Position numbers and translations under genes: made by a program. Positions 17,691 to 28,025 of a stretch of DNA of 64,000 nt are shown here, piece by piece. The notes beneath the pieces are model-generated. The model worked only from the letters and a program-made list of their open reading frames with translations. It searched no databases and was not told the origin of the DNA. Each line of letters starts with the position of its first letter. The first letter of the stretch is position 1. The DNA is from Coprobacter fastidiosus (GTDB taxonomy: Bacteria; Bacteroidota; Bacteroidia; Bacteroidales; Coprobacteraceae), in assembly GCF_030296935.1 (NCBI RefSeq), contig NZ_AP028032.1, forward strand, positions 992,001 through 1,056,000, written 5' to 3'.

Positions 17691-18533
17691 ATGATTTATT
17701 ATCCGAAATGTCTGACTATTGCAGGATCTGACAGTGGCGGCGGAGCCGGAATACAAGCCGATCTAAAAACCATGTCGGCAATTGGAGTGTACGGGATGTC
17801 TGTCATTACAGCTATTACTGCACAAAATACTTGTGGCGTAAAAGCTATACAGCCCATCGATTCTGATATTGTAACGGCACAATTAGAAGCAGTTCTGAGC
17901 GATATTGGAACAGATTCTATAAAAATAGGAATGTTACACTCCGTCAATATCATAAAAGCGGTCATTGAAATTTTGGACAAATATACCCCTCGTTATGTCG
18001 TCTTCGATCCGGTAATGGTATCGACAAGCGGGCATAAATTGATCGAAGATAATACCATCGATACTATTCGAGAAACAATGTTTTCCCGATCGACAATTAT
18101 CACTCCTAATCTTGATGAAGCCTCACTATTAAGCAATATACCAATTTCGAAAGAGAAAGACATGTATAAAGCCGGGAAAAAATTATTGGAGAAAGGTTGC
18201 CACGCAGTTTTAATGAAAGGCGGGCATCTAAAAAGTAAGATAATGACCGATTTGTTACTTACAGCAGATGGAGAAGAATATATCTTTAAAGCTGAGAATA
18301 TAACAACATCCAATACTCACGGAACTGGATGTACCCTATCCTCGGCTATAGCTTCTTATCTGGCATTGAGTCATTCCTTATCCGATTCGGTAAAACTAGC
18401 AAAGCAGTTTGTTACTTCAGCCATAAAAACCGGCAGTAAAGTTACAACCGGCAAGGGACATGGTCCATTAAATCACTTTTTTGCCCCACAGCCCTTGCAT
18501 ATCCTAAAAAAGGAAGAAGACACATTCCACTGA
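17691..18533 (+). CDS. thiD: Hydroxymethylpyrimidine/phosphomethylpyrimidine kinase
   Basis: 280 residues. ThiD phosphorylates HMP and HMP-P to HMP-PP for thiamine synthesis. The ribokinase-fold signatures are present: [20 protein letters not shown] at the N-terminus, [14 protein letters not shown] in the middle, VLMKGGHL, and the anion-hole/catalytic block [18 protein letters not shown] near residue 210. It is the first gene behind the TPP riboswitch. Confidence 0.95.
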   Translation: MIYYPKCLTIAGSDSGGGAGIQADLKTMSAIGVYGMSVITAITAQNTCGVKAIQPIDSDIVTAQLEAVLSDIGTDSIKIGMLHSVNIIKAVIEILDKYTPRYVVFDPVMVSTSGHKLIEDNTIDTIRETMFSRSTIITPNLDEASLLSNIPISKEKDMYKAGKKLLEKGCHAVLMKGGHLKSKIMTDLLLTADGEEYIFKAENITTSNTHGTGCTLSSAIASYLALSHSLSDSVKLAKQFVTSAIKTGSKVTTGKGHGPLNHFFAPQPLHILKKEEDTFH

Positions 18534-18591
18534 ACTCACAACAACAAAACAAATAGTAACAACCTAGACTTGAAATTAAACAAAACAGTGT

Positions 18592-18792
18592 ATGAAAGTA
18601 TTTTTGAATCACCAAGAAATCTGTGTAGGAAGCAGGGTCACACTACGAGATCTACTCGCGGGTCAGAGCATCACGTCAGACGGAGTAGCAGTAGCTGTCA
18701 ATAACCGAATTATCAGTAAAGAAGATTGGCCTGATACCTTCTTAGCCAACGGCGATAAAGTTACGGTAATTCGGGCTACGTGTGGAGGCTGA
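18592..18792 (+). CDS. thiS: Sulfur carrier protein ThiS
   Basis: 66 residues with a beta-grasp pattern and the required C-terminal Gly-Gly (RATCGG). ThiS is adenylated by ThiF on its last glycine, converted to the thiocarboxylate and donates sulfur to the thiazole ring in the ThiG reaction. All partners lie in this operon. Confidence 0.93.
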   Translation: MKVFLNHQEICVGSRVTLRDLLAGQSITSDGVAVAVNNRIISKEDWPDTFLANGDKVTVIRATCGG

Positions 18793-18825
18793 TTCGGTTC
18801 AGTTCTTTAAAATACGATTAATCTG

Positions 18826-18856
18826 AAGTTCGGTTCTCATTAGAAGAACCGAACTT
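18826..18856 (+). repeat. Hairpin inside the thiamine operon, between thiS and the thiE-like gene
   Basis: Perfect 12-bp arms AAGTTCGGTTCT (18826-18837) and their complement (18845-18856) with a 7-nt loop. There is no T-run, so it may be an attenuator or an RNA-processing/stability element that sets different levels for thiD-thiS and the downstream genes. Confidence 0.6.
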
Positions 18857-18875
18857 TCCAAAAGATGCACACTAC

Positions 18876-19463
18876 ATGAAATTAGTAGGAATTACTCGAC
18901 CGACTTTCTTTAAAGGAGAAGCAGACGCCATAACACTTTTGTTAGAGGGGGGACTCGATTTATTACATATACGTAAACCGGGTTCTTTGTCCGAAAATAT
19001 TGCATCTCTATTGTCTGATATACCACCTCATCTGTATTCACAAATCGTTATTCACGATCATTTCGATTTAATCGAATCCTTTCCTTTAAAAGGCATTCAT
19101 TTGAACAAACGCAATCCTGTATGTCCATCAATACACACAGGGTCGGTAAGCCGATCATGCCATTCAATAGAAGAACTCGATCATATCGAAGATATAGACT
19201 ACTGCTTCCTCAGTCCCATATTCGACAGTATTTCCAAAAAAGGATATTTATCTGCTTTTTCTAAAGAAGAACTCGCTGATGCATCACGTAAAGGAATTAT
19301 CAATTCAAAGGTCTATGCATTAGGAGGAATAACTCCCGAACATATTCCATTACTGCAAGAATTCGGTTTCGGAGGCGTTGCCGTACTCGGTTATTTATGG
19401 GAAGACATAACGCTACATACTTTACAACATCGAATAAACATCTTAAAAAATTCAATCTGCTAA
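18876..19463 (+). CDS. ThiE/TenI-like thiamine phosphate synthase paralogue
   Basis: 195 residues, TIM-barrel of the ThiE/TenI family. LLHIRKPGSLSENI, VIHDHFDLIE, GIHLNKRN, SCHSIEELDHIEDIDYCFLS and VYALGGITPEHIPLL line up with ThiE blocks, but the barrel is shorter and the pyrophosphate-loop residues are reduced compared with the full ThiE encoded next. TenI in Bacillus is a thiazole tautomerase, so that role is possible, because thiazole phosphate from ThiG needs aromatisation. It lies 11 bp before thiE. Confidence 0.75.
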   Translation: MKLVGITRPTFFKGEADAITLLLEGGLDLLHIRKPGSLSENIASLLSDIPPHLYSQIVIHDHFDLIESFPLKGIHLNKRNPVCPSIHTGSVSRSCHSIEELDHIEDIDYCFLSPIFDSISKKGYLSAFSKEELADASRKGIINSKVYALGGITPEHIPLLQEFGFGGVAVLGYLWEDITLHTLQHRINILKNSIC

Positions 19464-19474
19464 CAAATCTGTTT

Positions 19475-20096
19475 ATGTTACAATTCATTACCCATAGCAA
19501 CGAAAAATACGATTATCTGACATCTGCAATCGAAGCCTTAAAAGGAGGATGCCACTGGATACAACTCCGAATGAAAAATATACCGGAACAGACCGTTATG
19601 GCAACAGCTCTACAACTAAAAGAATATTGTCGAAAATATAATGCAAAATTGATTCTCGATGATCATGTACAAGCGACATTGAAAACCGGAGCAGACGGAG
19701 TGCATTTAGGGAAAAACGATATGTCCCCATCTGATGCCAGAAAAATATTAGGGAACGGATATATTATCGGTGGAACAGCCAATACGCTCGATGATATCGA
19801 ACGGCTAATAAAAGAAGGAGTCGATTATATCGGGTTAGGACCTTTTCGCTATACAGAAACAAAAAAAAATCTGAGCCCTATTTTAGGGATCGACGGTTAT
19901 AAAAAAATACTTATGGCTTGTAAAGAAAAAGGGTATACAATACCCATCGTTGCGATAGGCGGAATTACCAAAAATGACATTCCTGAAATCATGTCAACCG
20001 GAGTCACAGGCATTGCTTTATCAGGAAGCATTCTGCGAGCAGAAAATCCTCAAGTCGAAACTCAATTGATTATAAATCTTATAAACAAGTATAACA

Positions 20097-20104
<8 letters not shown>
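19475..20104 (+). CDS. thiE: Thiamine phosphate synthase
   Basis: 209 residues from the ATG at 19475 ([15 protein letters not shown]). The frame extends to 19397, but that part overlaps the upstream gene. ThiE joins HMP-PP and thiazole phosphate. The blocks [65 protein letters not shown] and [14 protein letters not shown] include the Lys/Arg/Asp residues that hold the pyrophosphate and Mg. The stop overlaps the thiG start by 8 bp, suggesting translational coupling. Confidence 0.94.
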
Positions 20105-22588
<2,484 letters not shown>

Positions 22589-22594
22589 ATATAA

Positions 22595-23140
22595 ATGGAA
22601 AAAGTAACCGATTTTCGCCGATTGTTATCAGAGTCCTTGTCACGCAAGATTATCGATCAGATTGTCACTTCTGTTTCGCGCCGTCCACAAGAGTTTATTC
22701 CGTTAATACAATTAACTAAAGACAGCGAAATAAAAATTGCATGGCGAGCAACTTGGGCATGTGAAAAGTTATGTAAAATGTATCCTGAATGGTTCGTCCC
22801 CTATTACGAACAATTGATACAGGAACTCCCGGACTCTCCTCACGACGGAATAAAGCGGTTGCGACTGTCTATATTATATCAATTACCGGTAACAGGGGAT
22901 TTCCCTGTTACCCTTTTCGATTATTGTATCAATCATATGCTATCTCCCGGTGAAAGCATTGCGGTACAGGCTCTTTGCATGAAATTAGCCTATAAATTGT
23001 GTATGCAAGAACAGGAGTTATTACGTGAACTAAAAGTTTATCTGGAGAATGCCGAACCGGAATATTATTCCGTTGGTGTACGATGTACCCGAAAAAACAT
23101 TCTCAAAAGAATCAATTCATTGCATAAAAAAGAAAAATAA
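22595..23140 (+). CDS. Uncharacterised HEAT-like helical protein inside the thiamine operon
   Basis: 181 residues with no recognised catalytic motif. The sequence is helical and shows repeat-like pairs such as IKIAWRATWACEKLCKMYPE, RLRLSILYQLPV and ESIAVQALCMKLAYKLC, reminiscent of HEAT-type repeats in small Bacteroidota proteins that databases sometimes mislabel as adenylosuccinate lyase. It starts 6 bp after thiC and ends 4 bp before thiH, so it is certainly co-transcribed and under TPP control. A scaffold or accessory role in thiamine synthesis is possible, but this is inference from context. Confidence 0.7.
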   Translation: MEKVTDFRRLLSESLSRKIIDQIVTSVSRRPQEFIPLIQLTKDSEIKIAWRATWACEKLCKMYPEWFVPYYEQLIQELPDSPHDGIKRLRLSILYQLPVTGDFPVTLFDYCINHMLSPGESIAVQALCMKLAYKLCMQEQELLRELKVYLENAEPEYYSVGVRCTRKNILKRINSLHKKEK

Positions 23141-23144
23141 GTAT

Positions 23145-24260
23145 ATGTTATTTTCTGAAGAATTAGAAAAATATTCATGGGATGAGATCACACAACAGAT
23201 CTATGCCAAAACAGATGCCGATGTAGAAAGAGCTTTAAATAAAAAGCATTTGCAAATAGACGATTTTATAGCGCTAATTTCTCCGGCAGCAGATAAATAT
23301 CTTGAAAAAATGGCATTTCTAAGCCGCATGTACACCCAACAACGTTTCGGTAAAACGATACAAATGTATGTACCTTTATACATTACAAATTCCTGCACAA
23401 ATCATTGTGTGTACTGCGGATTTCAACATGATAACCCGATAAAACGAGTCATATTGAAGGATGAAGAAATTGTCAACGAATGCAAGGCCATACGCAGAAT
23501 CGGACCATTTGAAAATTTATTGATAGTGACAGGAGAAAATCCCCGTGACGCAGGTGTCGATTATCTTGAAAACGCTTTACGGCTTGCCCGCCCTTATTTT
23601 TCGAATTTGACAATAGAAGTAATGCCTCTGAAAAGCGAAGAATACTATCGACTGACCCGATCAGGGTTAAATGGTGTGGTATGCTTTCAAGAAACTTACA
23701 ACAAAGATCGTTATAAGGTATATCATCCCAAAGGAATGAAATCGAAATTCGAGTGGAGAGTAAACGGGTTTGACCGCATGGGGCAAGCAGGAGTCCATAA
23801 AATCGGAATGGGCGTATTGATCGGACTGGAAGATTGGCGTACCGACACGACTATGATGGCCATACATTTACAATATCTGAGAAAACACTACTGGAAAACG
23901 AAATATAGTGTAAATTTTCCGCGTATGCGTCCCTCTGAAGGACATTTCCAGCCGAATGTAGTAATGACCGACAGACAACTGGCTCAACTGATTTTTGCGT
24001 ATCGCATTTTTGATCATGATGTCGATATATCGATTTCTACACGAGAAAGCCCCAACTTCAGGAACAATATTACGACTCTTGGTGTCACATCGATGAGCGC
24101 AGGGTCAAAAACCGAACCGGGTGGATATTTTACTTATCCTCAAGCTTTGGAACAATTCGCAGTCAGTGACGAAAGATCCCCCGAAGAGGTCGAAAAAGCG
24201 ATCAAACAGCAGGGATATGAAGTTGTATGGAAAGATTGGGATGAGATATTCGATAGATAA
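23145..24260 (+). CDS. thiH: 2-iminoacetate synthase (tyrosine lyase)
   Basis: 371 residues from the ATG at 23145 (MLFSEELEKYSWDEI); the longer frame overlaps the previous gene. ThiH is a radical SAM enzyme cleaving tyrosine to dehydroglycine for the ThiG reaction, the oxygen-independent route, which fits an anaerobe. The cluster motif is CTNHCVYCGF (CxxxCxxC). Further blocks are LLIVTGENPRDAGVDYLENA, GLNGVVCFQETYN, GVLIGLEDWRTDT, SVNFPRMRP and TEPGGY. Confidence 0.96.
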   Translation: MLFSEELEKYSWDEITQQIYAKTDADVERALNKKHLQIDDFIALISPAADKYLEKMAFLSRMYTQQRFGKTIQMYVPLYITNSCTNHCVYCGFQHDNPIKRVILKDEEIVNECKAIRRIGPFENLLIVTGENPRDAGVDYLENALRLARPYFSNLTIEVMPLKSEEYYRLTRSGLNGVVCFQETYNKDRYKVYHPKGMKSKFEWRVNGFDRMGQAGVHKIGMGVLIGLEDWRTDTTMMAIHLQYLRKHYWKTKYSVNFPRMRPSEGHFQPNVVMTDRQLAQLIFAYRIFDHDVDISISTRESPNFRNNITTLGVTSMSAGSKTEPGGYFTYPQALEQFAVSDERSPEEVEKAIKQQGYEVVWKDWDEIFDR

Positions 24261-24271
24261 ATTAAACGAAT

Positions 24272-24964
24272 ATGGAACGCTATAGCCGTCAAATTATGCT
24301 TCCCGAAATCGGGAACGAAGGACAAAAGAAACTTTCTGAAGCATCGGTACTATTAGTGGGTGTAGGAGGATTGGGTTCTCCTATATCTCTTTATCTTACA
24401 GGAGCAGGAATAGGACGTATCGGATTAATCGATGCCGATGTTGTTTCAGAAAGTAATTTACAACGACAAGTGCTATACACCGAACAAGAAATAGGATTAC
24501 CGAAAGTAGAATGTGCGAAACGTCGCCTTCAGGCTCTGTCAGGAAATATACAAATCGATACATATCAAGAGTTTTTTTCAGAAAAAAATGCGATGAGTTT
24601 AGTCGAGAAATATGATCTGGTTATAGACGGGTGCGATAACTTCGCTACACGTTATCTGATAAACGACTGTTGTGTTGCAGCAGGAAAGCCTTATATATAC
24701 GGAACAATCGGAGAATTTTTCGGTCAAGCGTCCGTATTCAATTATCAAGGTGGTATGACTTACCGAGATCTTTACCCCGACGAACAAGAACTGACCTCTA
24801 AGCCCCGCACAATAAACGGTGTCATAGGTGTAGTCCCCGGTATTATCGGATGTATAGAGGCTTCGGAAACCATTAAAGTGATCACCGGATGCGGAAAACC
24901 GTTACGTAACCGGCTGTTTACAATAGATGTCCTTTCTATGCAATCTGAAATATTGGAATTTTGA
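24272..24964 (+). CDS. thiF: ThiS adenylyltransferase (ThiF/MoeB/HesA family)
   Basis: 230 residues. The ATP-binding loop is LLVGVGGLGSPISLYLTGAG and the second nucleotide region is GLIDADVVSESNLQRQ, then VIDGCDNFATRYLIND. It should activate the ThiS C-terminus. The zinc-binding cysteines usual in MoeB-type enzymes are absent: the first CxxC position reads TYRDLYPDEQELTSKP, and the second is also missing. Last gene of the operon, followed by a terminator. Confidence 0.9.
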   Translation: MERYSRQIMLPEIGNEGQKKLSEASVLLVGVGGLGSPISLYLTGAGIGRIGLIDADVVSESNLQRQVLYTEQEIGLPKVECAKRRLQALSGNIQIDTYQEFFSEKNAMSLVEKYDLVIDGCDNFATRYLINDCCVAAGKPYIYGTIGEFFGQASVFNYQGGMTYRDLYPDEQELTSKPRTINGVIGVVPGIIGCIEASETIKVITGCGKPLRNRLFTIDVLSMQSEILEF

Positions 24965-24979
24965 TATTCTTTCATACAA

Positions 24980-25018
24980 AAAATCATCCTGCGCCGCTAT
25001 TTGGAACGGGATGATTTT
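24980..25018 (+). terminator. Terminator of the thiamine operon
   Basis: AAAATCATCC (24980-24989) and GGATGATTTT (25009-25018) form a 10-bp stem with a T-rich 3' side, 16 bp after thiF. Confidence 0.75.
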
Positions 25019-25062
25019 ATTTTTATCTTCGCCTCGAATATACAAATCAGATTTTCTCCTCT

Positions 25063-27228
25063 ATGAAAAAAATTTTTCTTTTTATTCTATTGCTTTTTTC
25101 TTCTTCTTTCTTTTCTACAAAGGCAGATGAAGGAATGTGGGTACTTCCTCTCTTAAACCAACAAAACATATCACAAATGAAAGGTCTCGGATTAGATATC
25201 TGTGCCGAAGACATTTACCACCCGGACTCCACATCTCTGAAAGATGCCGTTGTGATTTTCGGAAGAGGTTGTACCGGGGAAGTCATATCCCCCAACGGGT
25301 TGATTTTGACTAACCATCATTGCGGATATAGTTACATACAGCAACATAGTTCTGTCGACAACGATCTGTTGACCAACGGGTTCTGGGCTAAAAACAGAGA
25401 AGAAGAACTCCCCAATCCCGGACTGACCGTCACATTTATCGACAAAATAGAAGATGTAACGGCTTATGTTCAAAACGAGATAAAAAAAGATACGTCAAAA
25501 CAAGAACTGAATTATTTGTCTGCATCATATTTGAATAATCTTGCAGAAAAGAGAATCGGCAAAGATTTTTTAAAAAAACATCCGGGAATCGAAGTTACGA
25601 TAAAACCGTTCTATGGCGGAAATCAATACTACATGTTCACCCAAAAAGTTTATTCGGATGTGCGAATGGTAGCAGCGCCACCTTCTTCTATCGGCAAATT
25701 TGGTGCAGATACGGACAATTGGATGTGGCCTCGTCATACAGGGGATTTTTCTATATTCAGAGTATATGCCGACAATATGGGTAATCCAGCCCCGTATTCT
25801 GAAAAAAACATTCCCTTAAGACCTAAAAAATATTTCAATCTTTCGACACAAGGTATTCAAGAAAATGATTTTGTCATGCTCATGGGCTTTCCGGGACGTA
25901 CTAATCATTACTATACTCCGGCCGAAGTCATCGAACGACGAGACATAGAAAATAGCATTCGAGTCGAGGTACGAGACCTTCGTCAACAATTAATGTTGGA
26001 AGAAATGTTGAAAGATCCGAAAATACGCATTCAATATTCCGGAAAATATGCCAATTCTACCAATAGTTATAAAAGCAGTAAAGGAATGAACAAAATGATA
26101 AACCAACAGCAACTTGTAACTCTTAAGGAGAAAGAGCAACAACAGTTGTTGGAATGGAGCAAACAAAACGACAAACCGGAATATAAACAGGCCGCAGAAG
26201 ATATAGCAACGATTGTCAATAACAGAGCCAATCTAAAAAAACGCATGCAATATCTCAATGAAGCTCTATTTATCGGCATTGAATTCAGTCGGGTTCCTAC
26301 GCATCAAAGTTTAATTGAAAAAATGAAAAAATCCGGAAAGAAAATTTTTCCAGACTCGGCTATGCAGATCATAAATAAAGGGTACTCTAATTTCCGAAAT
26401 AAAGATTACGCACCTGAAGTAGACAAGAAAATCGCAAAAGCATTATTGAAACTATATGCTGAAAAAATATCTCCGGAAAAGCGTCCGACATTCTTTAAAA
26501 CAATAGACAAAAAATATAACGGAAATATCGATAGGTATGTCGATGAATTATTTGAAAAATCGATATATGGTAATCCCTCTCAATATGAAAAATTCAAAAA
26601 ACATCCATCCGTTAAGGTTTTAGAACAGGACGGCATGATCGCTTTTGCCCGATCAATACGGGATGAAGCAAAAAATATTTCAAAAGCGCTAAAGCAAGAT
26701 GAGATAAAAATAGCTAATGCTCAACGCACCTACATCAAAGGTATTTTAGAAATGAACGGGGATAAACCCAATTATCCGGATGCAAATTTCACTATCCGGT
26801 TAACTTACGGAAACGTATCTCCGTTAAATCCGGCAGACGGAATTTCTTGTCGTTATTATACTACTTTAGACGGAGTTATGGAAAAGGAAGATCCCGACAA
26901 CTGGGAATTCGTGGTGTCGCCTCGTCTAAAAGAATTGTACAAGAAAAAAGACTTCGGGAATTATAGTCGAACAGACGGTTCTATGCCTGTAAATTTTATT
27001 GCAAACACTCACACGACAGGAGGTAACTCGGGAAGTCCTGTAATGAACTCAAAAGGAGAGCTTGTCGGTATCGGATTCGACCGGAATTGGGAGGGTATAA
27101 CTGGAGACATTCAATATCAAAAAACTTATCAACGCACCATTTGTACAGATATAAGATATATATTATTTATCATCGATAAATATGCAAATGCGTCCCACTT
27201 GATAGAAGAACTGAACATAATAAGATAA
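25063..27228 (+). CDS. Family S46 dipeptidyl peptidase, DPP11 type
   Basis: 721 residues with a signal peptide (FLFILLLFSSSFFSTKA, then DEGMWVLPLL). S46 peptidases are periplasmic and release dipeptides from oligopeptides. The triad is visible: His in LTNHHCGYSYIQ, Asp in GADTDNWMWPRHTGDFSIFR, Ser in TGGNSGSPVMN. The residue that separates DPP11 (Arg, prefers Asp/Glu) from DPP7 (Gly, prefers hydrophobic) reads Arg here in GFDRNWEG, so acidic P1 preference is expected. This helps an asaccharolytic or mixed diet by feeding on peptides. Followed at 31 bp by a DUF1349 gene. Confidence 0.93.
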   Translation: MKKIFLFILLLFSSSFFSTKADEGMWVLPLLNQQNISQMKGLGLDICAEDIYHPDSTSLKDAVVIFGRGCTGEVISPNGLILTNHHCGYSYIQQHSSVDNDLLTNGFWAKNREEELPNPGLTVTFIDKIEDVTAYVQNEIKKDTSKQELNYLSASYLNNLAEKRIGKDFLKKHPGIEVTIKPFYGGNQYYMFTQKVYSDVRMVAAPPSSIGKFGADTDNWMWPRHTGDFSIFRVYADNMGNPAPYSEKNIPLRPKKYFNLSTQGIQENDFVMLMGFPGRTNHYYTPAEVIERRDIENSIRVEVRDLRQQLMLEEMLKDPKIRIQYSGKYANSTNSYKSSKGMNKMINQQQLVTLKEKEQQQLLEWSKQNDKPEYKQAAEDIATIVNNRANLKKRMQYLNEALFIGIEFSRVPTHQSLIEKMKKSGKKIFPDSAMQIINKGYSNFRNKDYAPEVDKKIAKALLKLYAEKISPEKRPTFFKTIDKKYNGNIDRYVDELFEKSIYGNPSQYEKFKKHPSVKVLEQDGMIAFARSIRDEAKNISKALKQDEIKIANAQRTYIKGILEMNGDKPNYPDANFTIRLTYGNVSPLNPADGISCRYYTTLDGVMEKEDPDNWEFVVSPRLKELYKKKDFGNYSRTDGSMPVNFIANTHTTGGNSGSPVMNSKGELVGIGFDRNWEGITGDIQYQKTYQRTICTDIRYILFIIDKYANASHLIEELNIIR

Positions 27229-27259
27229 AAACACCTAAAACAAAATTAATAATAGAAAG

Positions 27260-27907
27260 ATGAAAAAATTATTTTTAGGTATCTTGGCTTTAGGAATATT
27301 CCAAAGCACATACGCTCAAAGTTTAGAAAAAATGCAATGGTTCAACGAACCTGAAAAATGGGAAATAAAAGATAATGCCCTCACCATGTTCGTCACACCG
27401 CAATGCGACTATTGGAGAATATCTCATTACGGTTTCACAGTCGATGATGCGCCCTTTTATTATGCAACTTATGGCGGAGAATTCGAGGTAAAAGTAAAAA
27501 TTACAGGTGATTATAAAAGCAGGTTCGATCAAATGGGACTTATGCTCCGCATCGATCATGAAAACTACATCAAAGCCGGAGTTGAATTTGTCGATGGAAA
27601 ATTCAATTTAAGTACCGTAGTAACACATAAAACAAGTGATTGGAGTGTGATTACATTAGACAAAACACCGGATTTTGTGTGGATAAAAGCCGTCAGACGT
27701 CTCGACGCTGTAGAAATATTCTATTCGTATGACGATAAAACTTATACGATGATGAGAAACGCTCATTTACAAGATAATACTCCTGTCATGGTCGGATTAA
27801 TGGCCGCCAGTCCGGACGGAAACGGTTTCGATGCAAAATTTGAATATTTTAAAGTAAAGCATCTACCCGACCAACGTCGTTTAAAATGGTTGGAAAATAA
27901 CAAATAA
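27260..27907 (+). CDS. Secreted DUF1349 family protein (concanavalin-like fold)
   Basis: 215 residues with a signal peptide ending FQSTYAQ. The body shows the DUF1349 pattern: MQWFNEPEKWEIKDNALTMF, TDYWR-like CDYWRISHYGF, YYATYGGEFEVKVKITGDYK, FDQMGLMLRIDHENYIKAG and a final GNGFDAKFEYFKV. Such beta-sandwich proteins are predicted carbohydrate binders. One yeast homologue group is named regulation of enolase 1. Periplasmic or extracellular. Confidence 0.8.
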   Translation: MKKLFLGILALGIFQSTYAQSLEKMQWFNEPEKWEIKDNALTMFVTPQCDYWRISHYGFTVDDAPFYYATYGGEFEVKVKITGDYKSRFDQMGLMLRIDHENYIKAGVEFVDGKFNLSTVVTHKTSDWSVITLDKTPDFVWIKAVRRLDAVEIFYSYDDKTYTMMRNAHLQDNTPVMVGLMAASPDGNGFDAKFEYFKVKHLPDQRRLKWLENNK

Positions 27908-27976
27908 AACCATCTCTGACATGAGCCTGCTTAAATTTCTTTTCCAGAAAATTTAAACATCGGGAGTAAATAAAAG

Positions 27977-28009
27977 CAGCCGTTATTATTATAGGAATAA
28001 TAACGGCTG
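27977..28009. terminator. Bidirectional terminator between convergent genes
   Basis: CAGCCGTTATTATT (27977-27990) pairs perfectly with 27996-28009 around a 5-nt loop. It serves the DUF1349 gene on plus and the ABC-F gene on minus, which ends 17 bp away. Confidence 0.75.
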
Positions 28010-28025
28010 TCATTTTAATATTTGC

